Source of the DNA: Ephemerocybe angulata
Lineage: Eukaryota; Basidiomycota; Agaricomycetes; Agaricales; Psathyrellaceae
Length of the DNA: 64,000 bases
Reading direction: 5' to 3'
Assembly (NCBI GenBank): GCA_013368325.1
Contig: JAACJK010000058.1
Location: 372,001-436,000 of the forward strand
The notes under the pieces are model-generated. The model was not told the origin of the DNA, made no database searches, and saw only the letters and a program-made list of their open reading frames with translations. Of the stretch, positions 36,399 to 49,000 are shown in pieces; position 1 is the stretch's first letter; every line of letters begins with the position of its first letter. The position numbers and the translations under genes are program-made.

Positions 36399-38046
36399 CG
36401 TAAGTGGTCGGTCGTCGTCGTCGTTCTTTCGCTGCTGGTTCAACCTTCGTTCGTTCGTGCGCTCGACGCTTGGCCTCTAGCTGCCTGGTATAGATACTGC
36501 GTCTCGACGAACGAGGAGTTGTTCGAGCGGACTTGCCCTCTGGCTGGCTGGTCGCGGGAAGTCGGAAGAGAAAAGGAATCCGACGCCTGGGTTGTGGGTT
36601 TTATAAATTGGGTTTCGAAGCGGAAATGAAAAATCAAAAGACAAGATGTGGTGGCGGATGGGAACGAAGACCCAGATGAAGGTGATGACGGTGCGTGAAA
36701 GAAGAGTTCGAAACGCCGTAAGAATAGAAAAGCTTTAGCACTTGAATAGCTTGCTGCTGCCTCTTCACCTGGTTACACACGTATGTAGTGGCGGGTGGAG
36801 AACAAGAAATGAACAACGAGTAAAGCCTCGTGTTAATCCCCAATATCCATCCATCTATCCAATCATCTAGGCTGCATCCCCGAGTCCAAGATAATAAAAA
36901 TCAGGCATCTCAAACGATGATTCTCCTGAGCCTTGGCCCTTCTCCTCCCCGAATTCGGACCCCACTTGCCCTCCAAACCACCTTCGCCGGCAGTGCCACC
37001 AGCGAAATTGGACACCCAGATTGCACCCCATCCCCGGGCCTTCCCCGTGGTCCCTCCGAGTAGCCAGCTCCTCCCCACCCATCCCTATCTCTCCACAGGC
37101 CGGAGATGGGCGGTCGGTCGGACGGGGTGAATGAATGGTCGATTCAGACTGATGGCAACTGCTTCCCCGAGAGGAAGCACGAGGATCCTCCGTCCGTCCT
37201 CGTCCGTCCTGCCTTCCTTGACCTCCTTCCTTCCGTCGCCTCCCCCAGATCGATGAACAGCACATCGATCCCCCGTACCCTCTGCCCTACCCCGATTCCT
37301 ATGACTCGACACAGGGTACACAGCAGTCCAGCCACCCCAACTTACTCAGGGGCTCTCTCTCGTTCCCTGCCCGCTCGGAAACAAGCGACCTCAAGGCCGG
37401 TACTTGTTCTCGTCCTTCAGTATCGACACGCCTCCCCACCCCAAGTGATCGTATACAAACGCTCACTATAGATCCCTGACAGCCATACTAGACGGGTATT
37501 GTACTGCTTGGGGGCTCTGCCTCGGGTGGTGTAGCACCAGATGCACGGGCTCTGCGATACCCACTACCAGAGAGCGGCGAGCTGCACGGAATGCTGGCTT
37601 GGCGCGCATGATTCCCACCGCTATATCTGAACCTTACCCTGTGCTCGAGCTCATGCCACCCATGCCCGGCCGTGCTCTGTGCCCATGCAGAGAGGTGATC
37701 GAGCTGCGGTGCACCCTGTATTAGCACGCATGGCATGGCCGTGCACACTGCGTGTGTGCCAGACTGTGGGCACAGCAGGGCCTGCAGTCTGATTGACGTT
37801 GGCGCTCGGGGTGGGTGTGATAGACGTTAGCGTTGTTCGTGACAAAAGCGAATCCAGACAAAGAGACGAAGATAGTTGCGGGCGTGGTCGATCGATCGGT
37901 TGGTTGTCGTCATTTCCCAACCTCTGTTGTCTACGTGCGTGTGCGTGCTCAATTTAGATCTTGAGTAGCTCCGTCAGGGGCTGGAAAAGCCTCAACTCAA
38001 CGTTCGACACTCGAGGCGAGGTTACTGCGGCACGGTCTGCGTGTAA
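36399..38046. other. Intergenic, 1.6 kb
   Basis: Promoter side of the large minus-strand gene. Short frames around 36860-37470 overlap on both strands and show no family motif. No gene is supported. Confidence 0.55.
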
Positions 38047-38789
38047 ATGCTTGAAGCAGCCTTAGGCGCCCAAAACACTGCTTCACTTGTTGGTACATAT
38101 GTTGCGATCACTCAAAGGCTTGTGGCTGCTCCTGCTCGACGCCTGCTAGACCACCTCTGGTGTCGACGTCGAGCGTATAACAAGGCATCCGATCGGCCGA
38201 CTCGCATGCGCCACGGTATTTTCAGAGGGTACTGTCACATCGACGAAGAACGCTTCCCTGGATTCAGCAGTTGTGTTTCTAAACACGCATACGGCCGACC
38301 GTCCTACGGCGCTCCCTTCACTGTGAGTGAGTCCAAATTAATTAACCGCTTCGACTGCAAAAATAATGATCCCAAATCTAACAGCAAACACGACGCCGCC
38401 TCCATCGCTCGGTGCCTTCCTCAGAGACTTCGGGCGGTCAAACCTGCACGGAACTCGTGAGCCGTAAAGGAGGCTGACTCGCATCAGGTCCCACTCTTGA
38501 GCCCAAAGGACGTCGATGTGCCTAGGATACTCTATGAATATTTCAAATCAGTGAATGAGTCGCCAGATAAGATTGTGGCGAGCTATAATTTCGAAGTTAT
38601 CCCGTACCTTGCGGTCATTTTACAAGAATACTGTGAGTCCACCCATTCGGTCACGACGCCGCCTCTCATGCTAACCAGCGCCTCATCCCCTCTCGCACAG
38701 ATGACAGTACATGTCCCAGAGAAATGGCGAAATATTTTGGGAATGGTTCCTTAATCTCGTCCCAGAGTCGACCTCGTTTGCCACCCTGA
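38047..38789 (+). CDS. Possible small unrecognised gene, four exons
   Basis: A consistent splice model (38047-38322, 38385-38456, 38488-38632, 38701-38789) gives 193 aa. Intron 1 is canonical (GTGAGT ... CTAACAG) and intron 3 is good (GTGAGT ... CACAG). Intron 2 would be only 31 nt. The third exon has a protein-like reading ('DVDVPRILYEYFKSVNESPD', 'NFEVIPYLAVILQEY'). I do not recognise it, and earlier exons look less protein-like, so it may instead be a remnant. Expression is not indicated. Confidence 0.33.
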
Positions 38790-38822
38790 TAGGCTGAGAT
38801 ACTTAACCAGGAGTGAACTGTG

Positions 38823-39065
38823 AAGTACAATAATCTGAGCTACATCGCTTCAGCGTTACCATACGGCCCTCGCGGCCGCACCGTAAACAGACAACTCGCT
38901 ATGATACACGCGATCCTCACAGCACGTATGTTCTTGCACTTATGCGAATGGGCCCAGAGAGACTACACAGATCCTCAAGCTCAAGGGTTATGGGATGAGT
39001 TTATTCTGGAAGGGTACAGTCGACTGTATTTACCCCACTCTGGAATCGAAGGTTCTCGTTCTTGA
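38823..39065 (+). pseudogene. Fragment resembling the C-terminus of a fungal 7-TM (DUF6533-type) protein
   Basis: The open frame includes 'MIHAILTARMFLHLCEWAQR', similar in layout to the last helix and 'LTsRmfLhLRe' ending of DUF6533 membrane proteins. There is no start codon or upstream transmembrane part in frame, so it looks like a relic. The family match is by eye and tentative. Confidence 0.3.
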
Positions 39066-39232
39066 CCTTTGAAGAAAACGTCAATGCCTGCCAACGTGCG
39101 CTGAGTACTTTGGAAGGTAGACTCACGGTCTCACCGTGACAGTCCAGCGATCTGAAAAAGAGAGAAAAGTAAGACTAGTCCTGACTTCTGACACTGGAAA
39201 CAATCCTAGCTGCAGCATAAGATAAAAAGAAA

Positions 39233-39305
39233 TTCCCGCTAGCCGATTTGAACGACTGACCTCGTCATTACTAGTGACGCGCTCTACCAACTGAGCTAAG
39301 AGGGA
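39233..39305 (-). tRNA. tRNA-Thr (anticodon AGU)
   Basis: The minus strand folds as a 73-nt cloverleaf without intron: D arm GCTC-AGTTGGTA-GAGC, anticodon stem CGTCA/TGACG around loop CTAGTAA (anticodon AGT), T arm AGTCG-TTCAAAT-CGGCT. The internal promoter boxes A (TAGCTCAGTTGG) and B (GTTCAAATC) are intact. The acceptor stem TCCCTCT/AGCGGGA has a mismatch (T5-C68), and position 1 is T rather than G. It may be a functional copy or an ageing one. It lies 118 bp from the divergent gene starting at 39424. Confidence 0.88.
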
Positions 39306-39423
39306 TTGAAGATCAAGCACATAAAAAGGTATATCACGTAACGCACGTGCTTCTTCATCAAACGTGCCCCTGTCCCGGGCACTCGGTGGACCTTTCTTTC
39401 CACAACCTCCACCACCCTCATGA

Positions 39424-40168
39424 ATGAATAAACTCAGGAAACCGGACTCACCGAACCTATCCCCCGTGAAGCCTGGCGCTGTCGTCTCCGGAACCGTCAA
39501 ATTCATCGATCATGGCACGAATATAATGGAAATGCAGGCGTACTCTGCGAGGGAGCAGCTGTGGGCGACTCGCGCGCTCAAGGCAGAGGCGCTGCTCGCG
39601 GCGCACCAGGATCACCACCGCGAACTGAGGAGTGTAACTTACTCTCAGGACTTGAAGCATTCGGTAAGCTTTGTTTGCAGGTCTGCTATCTAGGGCACTC
39701 GTGCTAATGCCGTCGCGTGTAGAGGGAGTTGGAGAAGTTGATGTTGCAGCACCAGGAGAAGCACGCGTATTTGGAGAGGCTAGTGGTGCGTTCTTGTATT
39801 CCTTCTGCCAGATTTAGATCCTAACAGCTTTCACAGACCATCCTTGCAGCCGTGATTGTTGCCCTCGTTGTCGTTATAATCTACCTAGCCACCCACCACA
39901 CGCGACATGCGAGTAAAGTCCAAAGGCATTGGTTGGCAGGACTCCCTTCGCACTTCACGATCCCCATACTCTCGCCGTTCACCTCCGTTGTAAGTTCCAA
40001 GCTATTTTAATAATGTGCCTTAATTGAAGTCAAGTAAATCCTCAGGTTGAACAGGAAACCTCCGTCTTCGGCGCCCGCACCATCGCAATTATCACCGTAG
40101 TCCTTGGTGTGCTGGCATATATGATTTTTCGACACTGGTTCAACTCTTCACGAGGAAGGGGATCATGA
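39424..40168 (+). CDS. Small coiled-coil membrane protein, two transmembrane helices
   Basis: Exons 39424-39663, 39723-39785, 39837-39989 and 40046-40168 all join in phase 0 and give 192 aa. Residues about 40-100 form an amphipathic coiled coil (REQLWATRALKAEALLAAHQ, LEKLMLQHQEKHAYLERL). A strong transmembrane helix (ILAAVIVALVVVIIYLA) follows, then a short loop and a second one (TIAIITVVLGVLAYMIF), ending in a basic tail NSSRGRGS. The family is not recognised. It would sit in an internal membrane with its N-terminal coiled coil in the cytosol. An alternative start is the ATG at 39526. Confidence 0.7.
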
Positions 40169-40407
40169 GATATCATATAGCACGATCATAACGAAGACAA
40201 CGAACGACAAGAACACTATACACGATCCTATGTATTCAAACAGTCCAAAATCAGCAAACTGTCGAGAGGGCGCCGGCGCCAACAGCCGCGTACATATCAC
40301 ACACAATCTCATAGATATTCCATGCCCATGATACGCCCCGAACACGCCCAAAGTCCCACCAGCAAAGTCCCACCACCTCCGGCCAAGTCTCCGACCCTTC
40401 ATCCGAA

Positions 40408-41895
40408 CTACTCGAGAGTCGACTTCCTGGTAGCCTGCCGTCTCTGTCCAGAAAGCTTCTTGCGCGGCGCGACTTCTTGGTTTTCCGTTCCCCTCTCCCC
40501 TCCTTCCAGCTCCTTGAGAGCATCATCAATTTCTTTGATCTTTTCTGCGAAGTATGGCTTGCCGTCTTCCGTAGAGTCCTTCTCCGCCTTCGAGTAGTAC
40601 TCGCGAGCCAACTTGAGATCAGGAACGTTCGTGTTATCAGCCTTTTCGAGGTAAATCGTGGCGATGTTGTTGGCGATGCTGGGCCTCAAATTCTGGGCGG
40701 TTTCGTCGTACGCCCTGACGAATATGTCGATGGCCTTCTGTAACCCCTCGAAGTCGTTGGTTCTCTGGCTCTTCAGCCAAACCGCATCGGCCATCTTGCT
40801 CAGCAAATCGCCGTCCATGGGTGCCACGACCTCCGCTCGCTCATACAGAAGAAGCGCCTCGTCGAGATCCCTCTTGCCAAGGATCTCTGACGGATACGAA
40901 AGTATGTTCGCCAAGAAGATGATGACTGTATGTTTGGTCCTGTCGTTGTCTTCGGTGTTGCTGAACCAATCGAGGGCCTCGCGACCATGAGTGGCCGCTT
41001 TCTTCAAAACCGCAGCGGCGGGGGTGCCTTCATAATTGTCGAGGAGGACCCACACAGAGCGCACGTAGTCGACCAAGAGCTGGAGCCGGTCTTCCTGCGG
41101 CGCTCTGAGGTCCAAAGCGGAACCGCACTCAGCGATAGCGCTTTCGAGGTGGGCTTTGTCCTTCCCGCCATTCGAGAGGCGCGTGTGGGTTACGTACAGG
41201 CCTTTTGCGATCTTGTAACGCTCGGGGATCCATTCTTCGGTTTGAGGACATGCGCTCCTCGCTGATTTGAACGCCTCGAGTGCCTGTTTGTTGTGAGAGC
41301 TCTCCCTGCGCTTCAGGTGCAGCTCGGCGATCACCAGGAACGACTCCACTCCATCCTCCTTGGAGGCTCCATAGTTGGTGGCGCGGGTATAGTTGAGTAC
41401 GGAGCTCTCGAAGTCGTTCTCCTTCGACGAGGTCTCCCATAGCGTCTCGTAGTATTCTCCGAGCTTGGAAGCGATGAAGTAACATTGTTTGGTGTGGGAG
41501 TCGAGAGGTCGGATAGTTCGTACTTCCGTGAAGTATTCCTCGATGTGGGCCACGTCGAGGTTGTCATTCTCCAGTAGTGCAAAAATCAGGTCGACGAGGA
41601 TGGTCTTGCGCAGATGGTGCCCGCTCCCTGCAAGGTCCAGGGCTCCGGTGTAGAAGGTGACGGCGGTGGCGAGGTATCCTGGCCTGTTCTCTGAGTCTTT
41701 GTTCTCGTCGGCGTTATACTGAGTCCAGGCCTCAGCTCCCCTTCGATGAAGTCCTTCAGCGGTTTCTTCGCCCTCGCGGCAGCAGCAGCAGCAGCAGTAC
41801 CGACGGCAGAAGCGTACGAAGCCTGCAAGACAACTCCACATCGTGGTAATAAACGCAACCGCTGGGATGAAGTCAAAGGTAATCTGAAATATCAT
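40408..41895 (-). CDS. TPR-like helical-repeat protein with a cysteine cluster
   Basis: A single 495-aa open frame. After a hydrophobic start (IFQITFDFIPAVAFITT) and a cysteine-rich stretch (CRRYCCCCCCREG), the rest is a regular array of helix pairs with TPR-like spacing ('AVTFYTGALDLAGSG', 'ALEAFKSARSACPQTEEW', 'DEALLLYERAEVVAPMDGDL', 'LQKAIDIFVRAYDETAQNLR', 'KLAREYYSKAEKDSTEDGK'). The tail is basic. TPR arrays bind partner proteins. The cysteine cluster next to a hydrophobic segment suggests palmitoylation and membrane attachment. The cysteines are encoded by a GCA/GCAG-type repeat, so their number may vary. The start at 41895 gives the full hydrophobic segment; the ATG at 41841 is an alternative. 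Confidence 0.85.
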   Translation of the reverse strand: MIFQITFDFIPAVAFITTMWSCLAGFVRFCRRYCCCCCCREGEETAEGLHRRGAEAWTQYNADENKDSENRPGYLATAVTFYTGALDLAGSGHHLRKTILVDLIFALLENDNLDVAHIEEYFTEVRTIRPLDSHTKQCYFIASKLGEYYETLWETSSKENDFESSVLNYTRATNYGASKEDGVESFLVIAELHLKRRESSHNKQALEAFKSARSACPQTEEWIPERYKIAKGLYVTHTRLSNGGKDKAHLESAIAECGSALDLRAPQEDRLQLLVDYVRSVWVLLDNYEGTPAAAVLKKAATHGREALDWFSNTEDNDRTKHTVIIFLANILSYPSEILGKRDLDEALLLYERAEVVAPMDGDLLSKMADAVWLKSQRTNDFEGLQKAIDIFVRAYDETAQNLRPSIANNIATIYLEKADNTNVPDLKLAREYYSKAEKDSTEDGKPYFAEKIKEIDDALKELEGGERGTENQEVAPRKKLSGQRRQATRKSTLE

Positions 41896-44800
41896 CCCTG
41901 GTTAATATACGTTAGATATTTACAGGGGAGTATCTGACGAACCTTTAATATGGAATTCGTCTAAGCAGATCGTTCGAAGGAAGTGTTCAATGGGTTGTAT
42001 ACGAATATTCGTTGAGCTAAGAGGTGAACTGGGTAAGCTTAGAAAGGTCGTCAAGAATCGTTTGGTTACCCATGCAGACACTGACTTTCGTTCCAAGGGG
42101 AGTTGGGGGGTTGCGGTATGTCGCTCAAACGTCCCCCATCGTTAAGTATATATTTATCCAAGGCCTCAGGCATCCTATAAGGTTTGGCGCCAGGAGTACG
42201 GGCCCGAACAGGAATGATCGTTGATTGGCCTTACAGGACCCTTAATTAAACTTGGCTGCACCTCTCACTGCCCATAAGTACCAGATGAGACGTCCAGCTG
42301 CGCCAGACTATTCCTCGACCTTCTCTCACCGGATCTACCTATCAGGGGGAGCCGTGTTACAGAGGAGCCCATGGCATCCGGTGCAGTCGCGTTGAAGGAT
42401 GTATAAACACAGCACACTGCGGTCGGACGCTACGTCCTCGAGGCATGGCTAGTCCCGGCGCTTATCGACTCAAGGGAAGCTCATTGCGGAATTCCATTGA
42501 GCCTGTCACCCAATTTGCCTGTAATTCGACAAGTGCGATCCTTTCGAAGAAATTCTCCTGGAACCCAGCTTCCTTTGCTAGTACCTGTACGCATGTGCCA
42601 TGAAGTAGACATGCGATGATGAGGTACAACGGATACAATACTTGGGCTCGAAAGTGCACAATGCAGTACGTGCAGAACGACAATAGCCTCGTTCGCGGTT
42701 TAACCCGGTTTGAATCGGGATAAAGTCACTGAATAGCGTCGAGCGACACTGTTCGGGCATGGATTCCCTGAAACCAGTCACATCCTGTTTATTAAAAGAC
42801 ATATGGGGGAAGAGACAGGGAGTGTAGCCTCCTGACCTTGGTATCACCGTTCGTCCGCTGGAGATACAGTCTAAAAAGCGTCATCTGGTTAATACGCCAG
42901 GGTTCAGGACTTGGCTAAGTCCGTAGATTAGCGCCGAAGCGTGGTGATGGCGGGCTTTCAAAGCATCATTCCTATCTCTCCCTCTTAGTACTTACTCCAT
43001 CCCCGATTTCAGTTGTTCCTACCCGCTCGCATGCCGACATTCAAGCTGTCTCTGAAAGCTGTCACTTTCGCTGCGCATCGGATGGATTCCTCGGCGAGAC
43101 TTCGACGCCAATGCCTCAGCATTAGGAAAGGATTACCCGACATAATACAGAAGCCTGTATGCTGTCTGGTAACTTATCGGTTTGCTGTCTTCGGTATGCT
43201 CACGGGGCTCTGGAGAGCACTCACTAGGTGGCACAATGCATGGTAGGGCCGCCTACAGTCTTGATAATCACTCTCGACGGATCAACGCATTAACAAAAAG
43301 CCCAACTGGCAGACTTTGGGCAGACCGCTTCAAGACCAAACTCCAAGTCTTGGCTTGACGTGTAACTGGTATCTTTGTTTACTGCCCGCCTACGCTGAAA
43401 CACCACCCGAGCTCTGATTTAGAGTGTCTTAATGGATGCTGCTATGTCGCACAACTTCCCGGAAGGCCACGCCGTGACAATTAATTGATATGTCGGTGCG
43501 TGGACCTGCGCGAGGTGCGCGAGGCAATGGGCTATATCGCCTATTGAGCCTTTGCCGCATACAAGGTTTAATGGTTCTCGTGCGTGGAGTGGGTTATGAG
43601 GGGCAGCTTCTGCGGGATTGTTCCTCCTACGGCCGAGATAGGGTGCTTTTACTGCGTCGGTGTGTACCTGGCTGCGACGCCGTGGCCGTGAAAGTTCTGC
43701 ATGCTCGACCGCTAGGCTTACAGCTCGCAAGCGGATAGCTGTGGAACTGAGCTTTTCAGTTAGGCGAGGTCTGCATTCGGGGCAGAAGAGTAGGATGGCC
43801 ATGATTCTACTGGGTGGATGACTCGCGGCATGTCACCCATGGGCCATGCATTGGAACTATCTTCCCTTACGTTTGTTCTCCGAGACCAGCTTTCTTTTCT
43901 TTTTTCGTCTCTATGCCTGTCTCTCACTCTTGCTGATTATCTATCAAAGAACCTTTAGACCTGCGCATGGCCTGCATCGACATCCTAGCCTGCACCGGAT
44001 CCCCGTACTCTGGCAAAGTGACTCCTGTCAGGCGTCCTCCTCGTTCATACCACCTTTATCGATCCATCTTTTCATCCAGCTCCCTACCTCTATATCGCCT
44101 GCACGCGGTATGCTTTTCGCCTTTTCTACGCATATCTGCCTGATTTTGGGCTGGGTCGCTTCTTCAGCTCTCTAATCATTGGCCATCACCTGGCTCACTT
44201 CCGCCTCTCATCGTACCTTGCACCCTAATCTATGGTACGTTCCGGAGCGGTATTCTTCAATGAAAAGAAGGACCATCTGCGGCAATAGAGTCAATGGAGT
44301 GTAGCATCATCATCGTATCATCATACGATTCTGTTGCTCATCGGCACCTCTATCAGCTGGCACTCCCCTTCTCGTCACGAATCATGACGGCTAAATCGAT
44401 TGAATCACTGGAAGCCGGCTGGTCGTACCTATCGCTCATTCAATCCTCCGCGACCTTCACAGGACTCGGATGCACAAGGCACTTCACCTCGGAGGAACTG
44501 CTGGTCACGATCGTGATCATCGATAAGTGCTTAGCAGTGGTACGAGGAGGAGAACGTTCCCGGGTGTTTTATTTCCATCTTGGTGCGTGGTTCTCCAGTT
44601 GTGAACGGAGGTGCGATTCTGAAGGTGAGTGTGACGACTGAACGACCTTTCGGCCGTCTTCGACTGCGAGTCGCACGAGGCTTGGGGGACTTACGGCGTC
44701 CTTGCTTCGGTTGGGGCCTGAGTGAACGGACGCACGTCGAGCAGGGTTTTTGGGGTCGCCAGTGTGTCGTACACTACGGCATAGGGGTATTTGGGTCCAC

Positions 44801-46055
44801 TTCACTCAGCATGGCTGTTGCGCTTTGCTTGGTATGCATGGCCATGCGAGGCGCTATGACACGACGCACGGAGCTTGACTCGGAATGTTGGGGCCGTACC
44901 CTTTCCAGCGCAAGCTGGCGGCGTACCTTAAAATGCAGACTCTACCAGGCCACTCTCGGGCTGGGCATCCAATTGTGCTCGCCCGCTCGAACCTCTATCT
45001 ATGTAACTCTCTATTCTTGTGGTGTCGAATGATAACAAGTGCTATGATGACCAAGGCTATTGTGGGGTTCTCGGAATCCGAGTCGGGCGTCGGATGTCAA
45101 TGGGTGCAGCGGAACGTCGTCGTCGAGAAGTCGAAGGAGAGTAGGGAGATACGGCACGCGATCGGTTGACATACTTTCAACCTTCGTTTCTACCTCTACC
45201 CTCAGCGAAAGTAACCTCTCCCCACACCGTCCGTTAGGCTTTCATTCATCCAGGTCAAGAAACTCGGCTCCAGAGCCTATTTACGCACCCCCATCGGGTG
45301 CAGCGCCGCCTAGGCAATCAGGGCATTGTCCCCTTGTTCAGGCAGTGTTTTCTCAGGGGGATTTCTGGCGGGAAGGGACGAGATTAGATAACGCGCCGGA
45401 AAAGGGTTGGTCGCGGGTTTGCCTCGTTCCACGACGGACGGAAGGAACGCGCCCAACGACCTCGATACCCAGCACGACTACCAGAGATATACCAGGGTCA
45501 GCGACCCTGCATCTGTATTGCACCCCCAGAAGCCGACAAAGGCTTTAGGGCACTAAGTAAGTCCCTAGCTTCTATTAAATCAAGATAATACAAATCCAGC
45601 CCATCTGGATTACATGGAACTCGTGGACTGACATGAGGCAAACAATTTCAGGGCTTTCCCGTGGAACGAACGAGCGACCCCCGGGTCTCCGGACGATTTG
45701 CTGGCTGGTCCTTTTCCCTCCACACCGTCTGTCACCACCGTCCTGCCCACCATCCCCATCCGCATCACTACTCCAGCGTGCTATCTCCCCCACACACCGG
45801 GTCCGGCTACCACGACTACCACCACAGTCGACCTATCGTCGACATCTATCAGAACCCGATATCGACCCTGACATCGGCGTCGACGACCACAGCGGACAGC
45901 GACGACGGCCCGGCGCAGCTCGACGCCCCGACCTGACCAGTGACGACCACGACAGACTCACCACAGTCTACGACTAAAGCATATTTGCTTAATACCAGTA
46001 GCTATCCTATATTCTATCTTGTCGGGCGCCACATTCTGAGAATGCCCAGCGTTAG
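41896..46055. other. Gene-poor 4.2-kb stretch
   Basis: No frame above about 160 codons and none with family motifs. Splice-like signals are scattered. A proline/serine-rich open stretch at about 45650-45935 could hold an upstream exon of the gene starting at 46056, but no convincing junction was found. Confidence 0.55.
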
Positions 46056-49000
46056 ATGCACACACCCTTGTCGTCGTCGGGCGAAGCTTCGACGGCGTAC
46101 CAGTACGGCCAGCAACCACCACGACTCCGGCCCCCCTCAGCATCCGCCTCCGCCTCGTCGCAGGCGCCCCTGCAACACTATGATGCCCCCAGCGTGGCGG
46201 TCGATGGGAACGATCTTGACCCGGACGAGCAATGGAAGGCGGATCTGCGCAACCGCATCGCGCACGACCAGGAGGGCATGAAGGCGGCTGCGCTTCGGCA
46301 GTACGAGGACGGCGTGCGGCAGTTTCCAAGGAACCAGAAGAGCCTCGAGGTCGAGTACATGACTGCCCTCAGAAGCATCGAGGAGTTGGCCATGGTGCAG
46401 TTTGATCAGGCACTTATGAAGGAGAGGATGGAGAGGAGGTTCACGGCGGGGTTAGAGATTCCTCCTTACTGGATGAATATCTTGCAGAAGGAGCAGGCGG
46501 CGCTCTTTGCCGGGTTTCAAAAGGAGAAGATGGCGAAGAATGGGGAAGGTGAGGAGATCCAGAGGCCACCGACTGAACCCCCAATACCTCAAGGAAGCGG
46601 CAACAACAGGTCAATACCGACCACTTCGTACGAGTTACCACCTCTGCCAGTCGAACTACCTCCACCGCCAACGTCCGCACCACCAGAAGAGGTGTGGATA
46701 CCCAATTTTCCTCCAATGTCAACAAGCCGCCGAGGAGGGAAGACCCCGAACCCCACGTCACCGCGCAATCTGGATCGGGACGATCCAACGAGGACGAGTC
46801 CGCGGAAGGCCCGACCGCCACCCCCCACGAGCGCCGAGTACAGTAACTCCGAGACCCGACCCAACCTGTTCAGCAACTGGAGTTCGAGAAGCTCGCAGCA
46901 ATCGCAGCCGCAGGACGACGATGACGAGACGGGCGGTGTGCCCTTGTCAAAGTCTCCTCCGCCTGCATCAGCACGACTCTCACCCTGGTCTGCGGGTGGA
47001 ATGGGGGGAGGCGGGGGAGGGCTGTCGCCTGGACCGATACCTGGAGCGATAAGGGGAACGTCCCCGCAGCCTATTACGCGGCCAATGACTGCGAATTCTT
47101 TTGCTGAACGGTTCCATCAAGGCTCCCCTTCCCCAACGCTGTGGAAACCTGACTCGCCTGTAGACAGCAGCCCTTTGACAACAGCACCTCCTTCCGTCGC
47201 CTCCTCAACCACAGGTAACCCGGTACACACCAGCGCGAGCAGCACGACCTCGACCTCGAGCTCTACTTCCAAACCATTTTCGAGTATAGGAAGGCGGGGT
47301 AGCAGTGCGAGCATGCGATCCATTGCAAGCACGAATAGCATGCGCTCGATTGGGAGTGCGACGAGCATGACCAGCATGCGCTCGAGCGTGAGTGGGCGGA
47401 GAGTTGTTGGTGATACGATTCTGGAGAAGGGTGAACTGGACTCCGACGACTACCACGAACACGATATGGAGAACGAAGGGGAGGAGGAAGAGGGGCACGA
47501 GGGTGGAAGGGAAGAGAGGAAGCGGAGGGTGAGGTACAGCGGCGTACCTGACGAAGAAGAGGAGGAAGATGTGGAGATGCGTATGCGGAAGATACTTGAG
47601 GAGAGCAATCGGGCGGTGCTCGCGGAGACCGAGCGGCAGCGGGGCGTGGAGAAGAGTTGGGAGGACAGAGTCCGGAGCAGGAAGGAGGGTGGTGAGGATG
47701 AGGCACATCAGGATCCTGGTTGGCAACACCAGCAGCATCGGCCGTGGTTGGCGGATGCGGAGGAGCCGATGGCTCGAACGAGCTCGGGGGAGAGCAAGAA
47801 GAGCGGGAAGGTTCGGTCGAGCAAGTCGAAATCGAAATCATTATCGGCTGCTGCGACGGCTCCTGCGGGCCTGGACTACGATTACGATTCTGGATACATG
47901 CATAGCGCGAGGGAGAAGGATCGGGATAGGGAGAGGAGAGAGCGGGACAGGCGCGAGCAAGAGGCTGGGGATGAATATGAGTACGAGATTATTCCATCCC
48001 AGTCCCAGCCCCAGTCCAAGACCTTGCGCAGTGCGCTCAGCTCAAGTACGACGATACCCAAGTCTCGAACCGTACCGATCATTACCGGCGACAGCGAATA
48101 CTGGGACGGCAAGCAAAGTCACCAGCAACCATACCATCCCACCGGGGCCTCTCTGTCGTCCTCCGCCTCGTCATCGAAGCGCCAGCGTTCAATATCCCGC
48201 AAGGCCTCTTTCGTGGAACCTCCTGCGGGACCGGGTGCAGAGTACGAGTACGGCCAGCCTCCTTCCCAGTCTGCCAGGATCGGCAAGCGTCGGTCAGTCG
48301 ACCTGGGCCCTCCAGCCAACGTGTACCGAGTCGAAGAACCAGAGAACTTCTACGAAGAATCGCCTTTCCAACTACTCCAGAATCCTCCCCCCTCGAGCCG
48401 TCGTGGACCATCGGCTTCCATCTTACCTACACCGCCATCATCAGCCACGAGAACATCTTCGGCGTCGTCGAGGAAATATCCTTCCTCGGCCAGTATACCC
48501 AGCTTCAGTTCCAATACATCCTACAACAATACCAACGACGACAATTACGAAGGGGAGTACGAGGAGAAGCAGGCTTACGTGCCCCCGTTGCCACCGACCG
48601 GGCGGATGGATGCTGAGTATGGAGCTGCTTCGTCAAGACCGCGGTCCGGATCTGGCTCGAATGAGTGGGGAGGCGAGGCGCTGCCAAAGAGGAGATTGAG
48701 CTCGAGTACAAATGCAGGGCCAAAGTGGAATCCGAGCCTCCCTGGCTCGGGGGCGGGGACACCAAGAAGGGGTCCGAGTGGGAGTAAGAACGTCCCGCCA
48801 CCTGTGGAAGTGGAAGGATATGGGTCGTATGGGTATCGTGACCAACGTGAGTTTCTCTTTCTACCTTCTTTTCGTGTTGTCATCGTTTCTATGATAAGAG
48901 TGCTGAAAATAAAGTTTTGCATTTCTACTGATAGGTTCCAATGTGCCATACTCTGCTCCTGCGAATAGCCAGCCAATCAATGTACCGCGGAGTGCGCAGC

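Noticed and set aside
43846..44175. 109-codon hydrophobic frame in the gene-poor stretch
   Set aside because: T-rich sequence giving Phe/Leu runs; no start context, splice partners or motifs.
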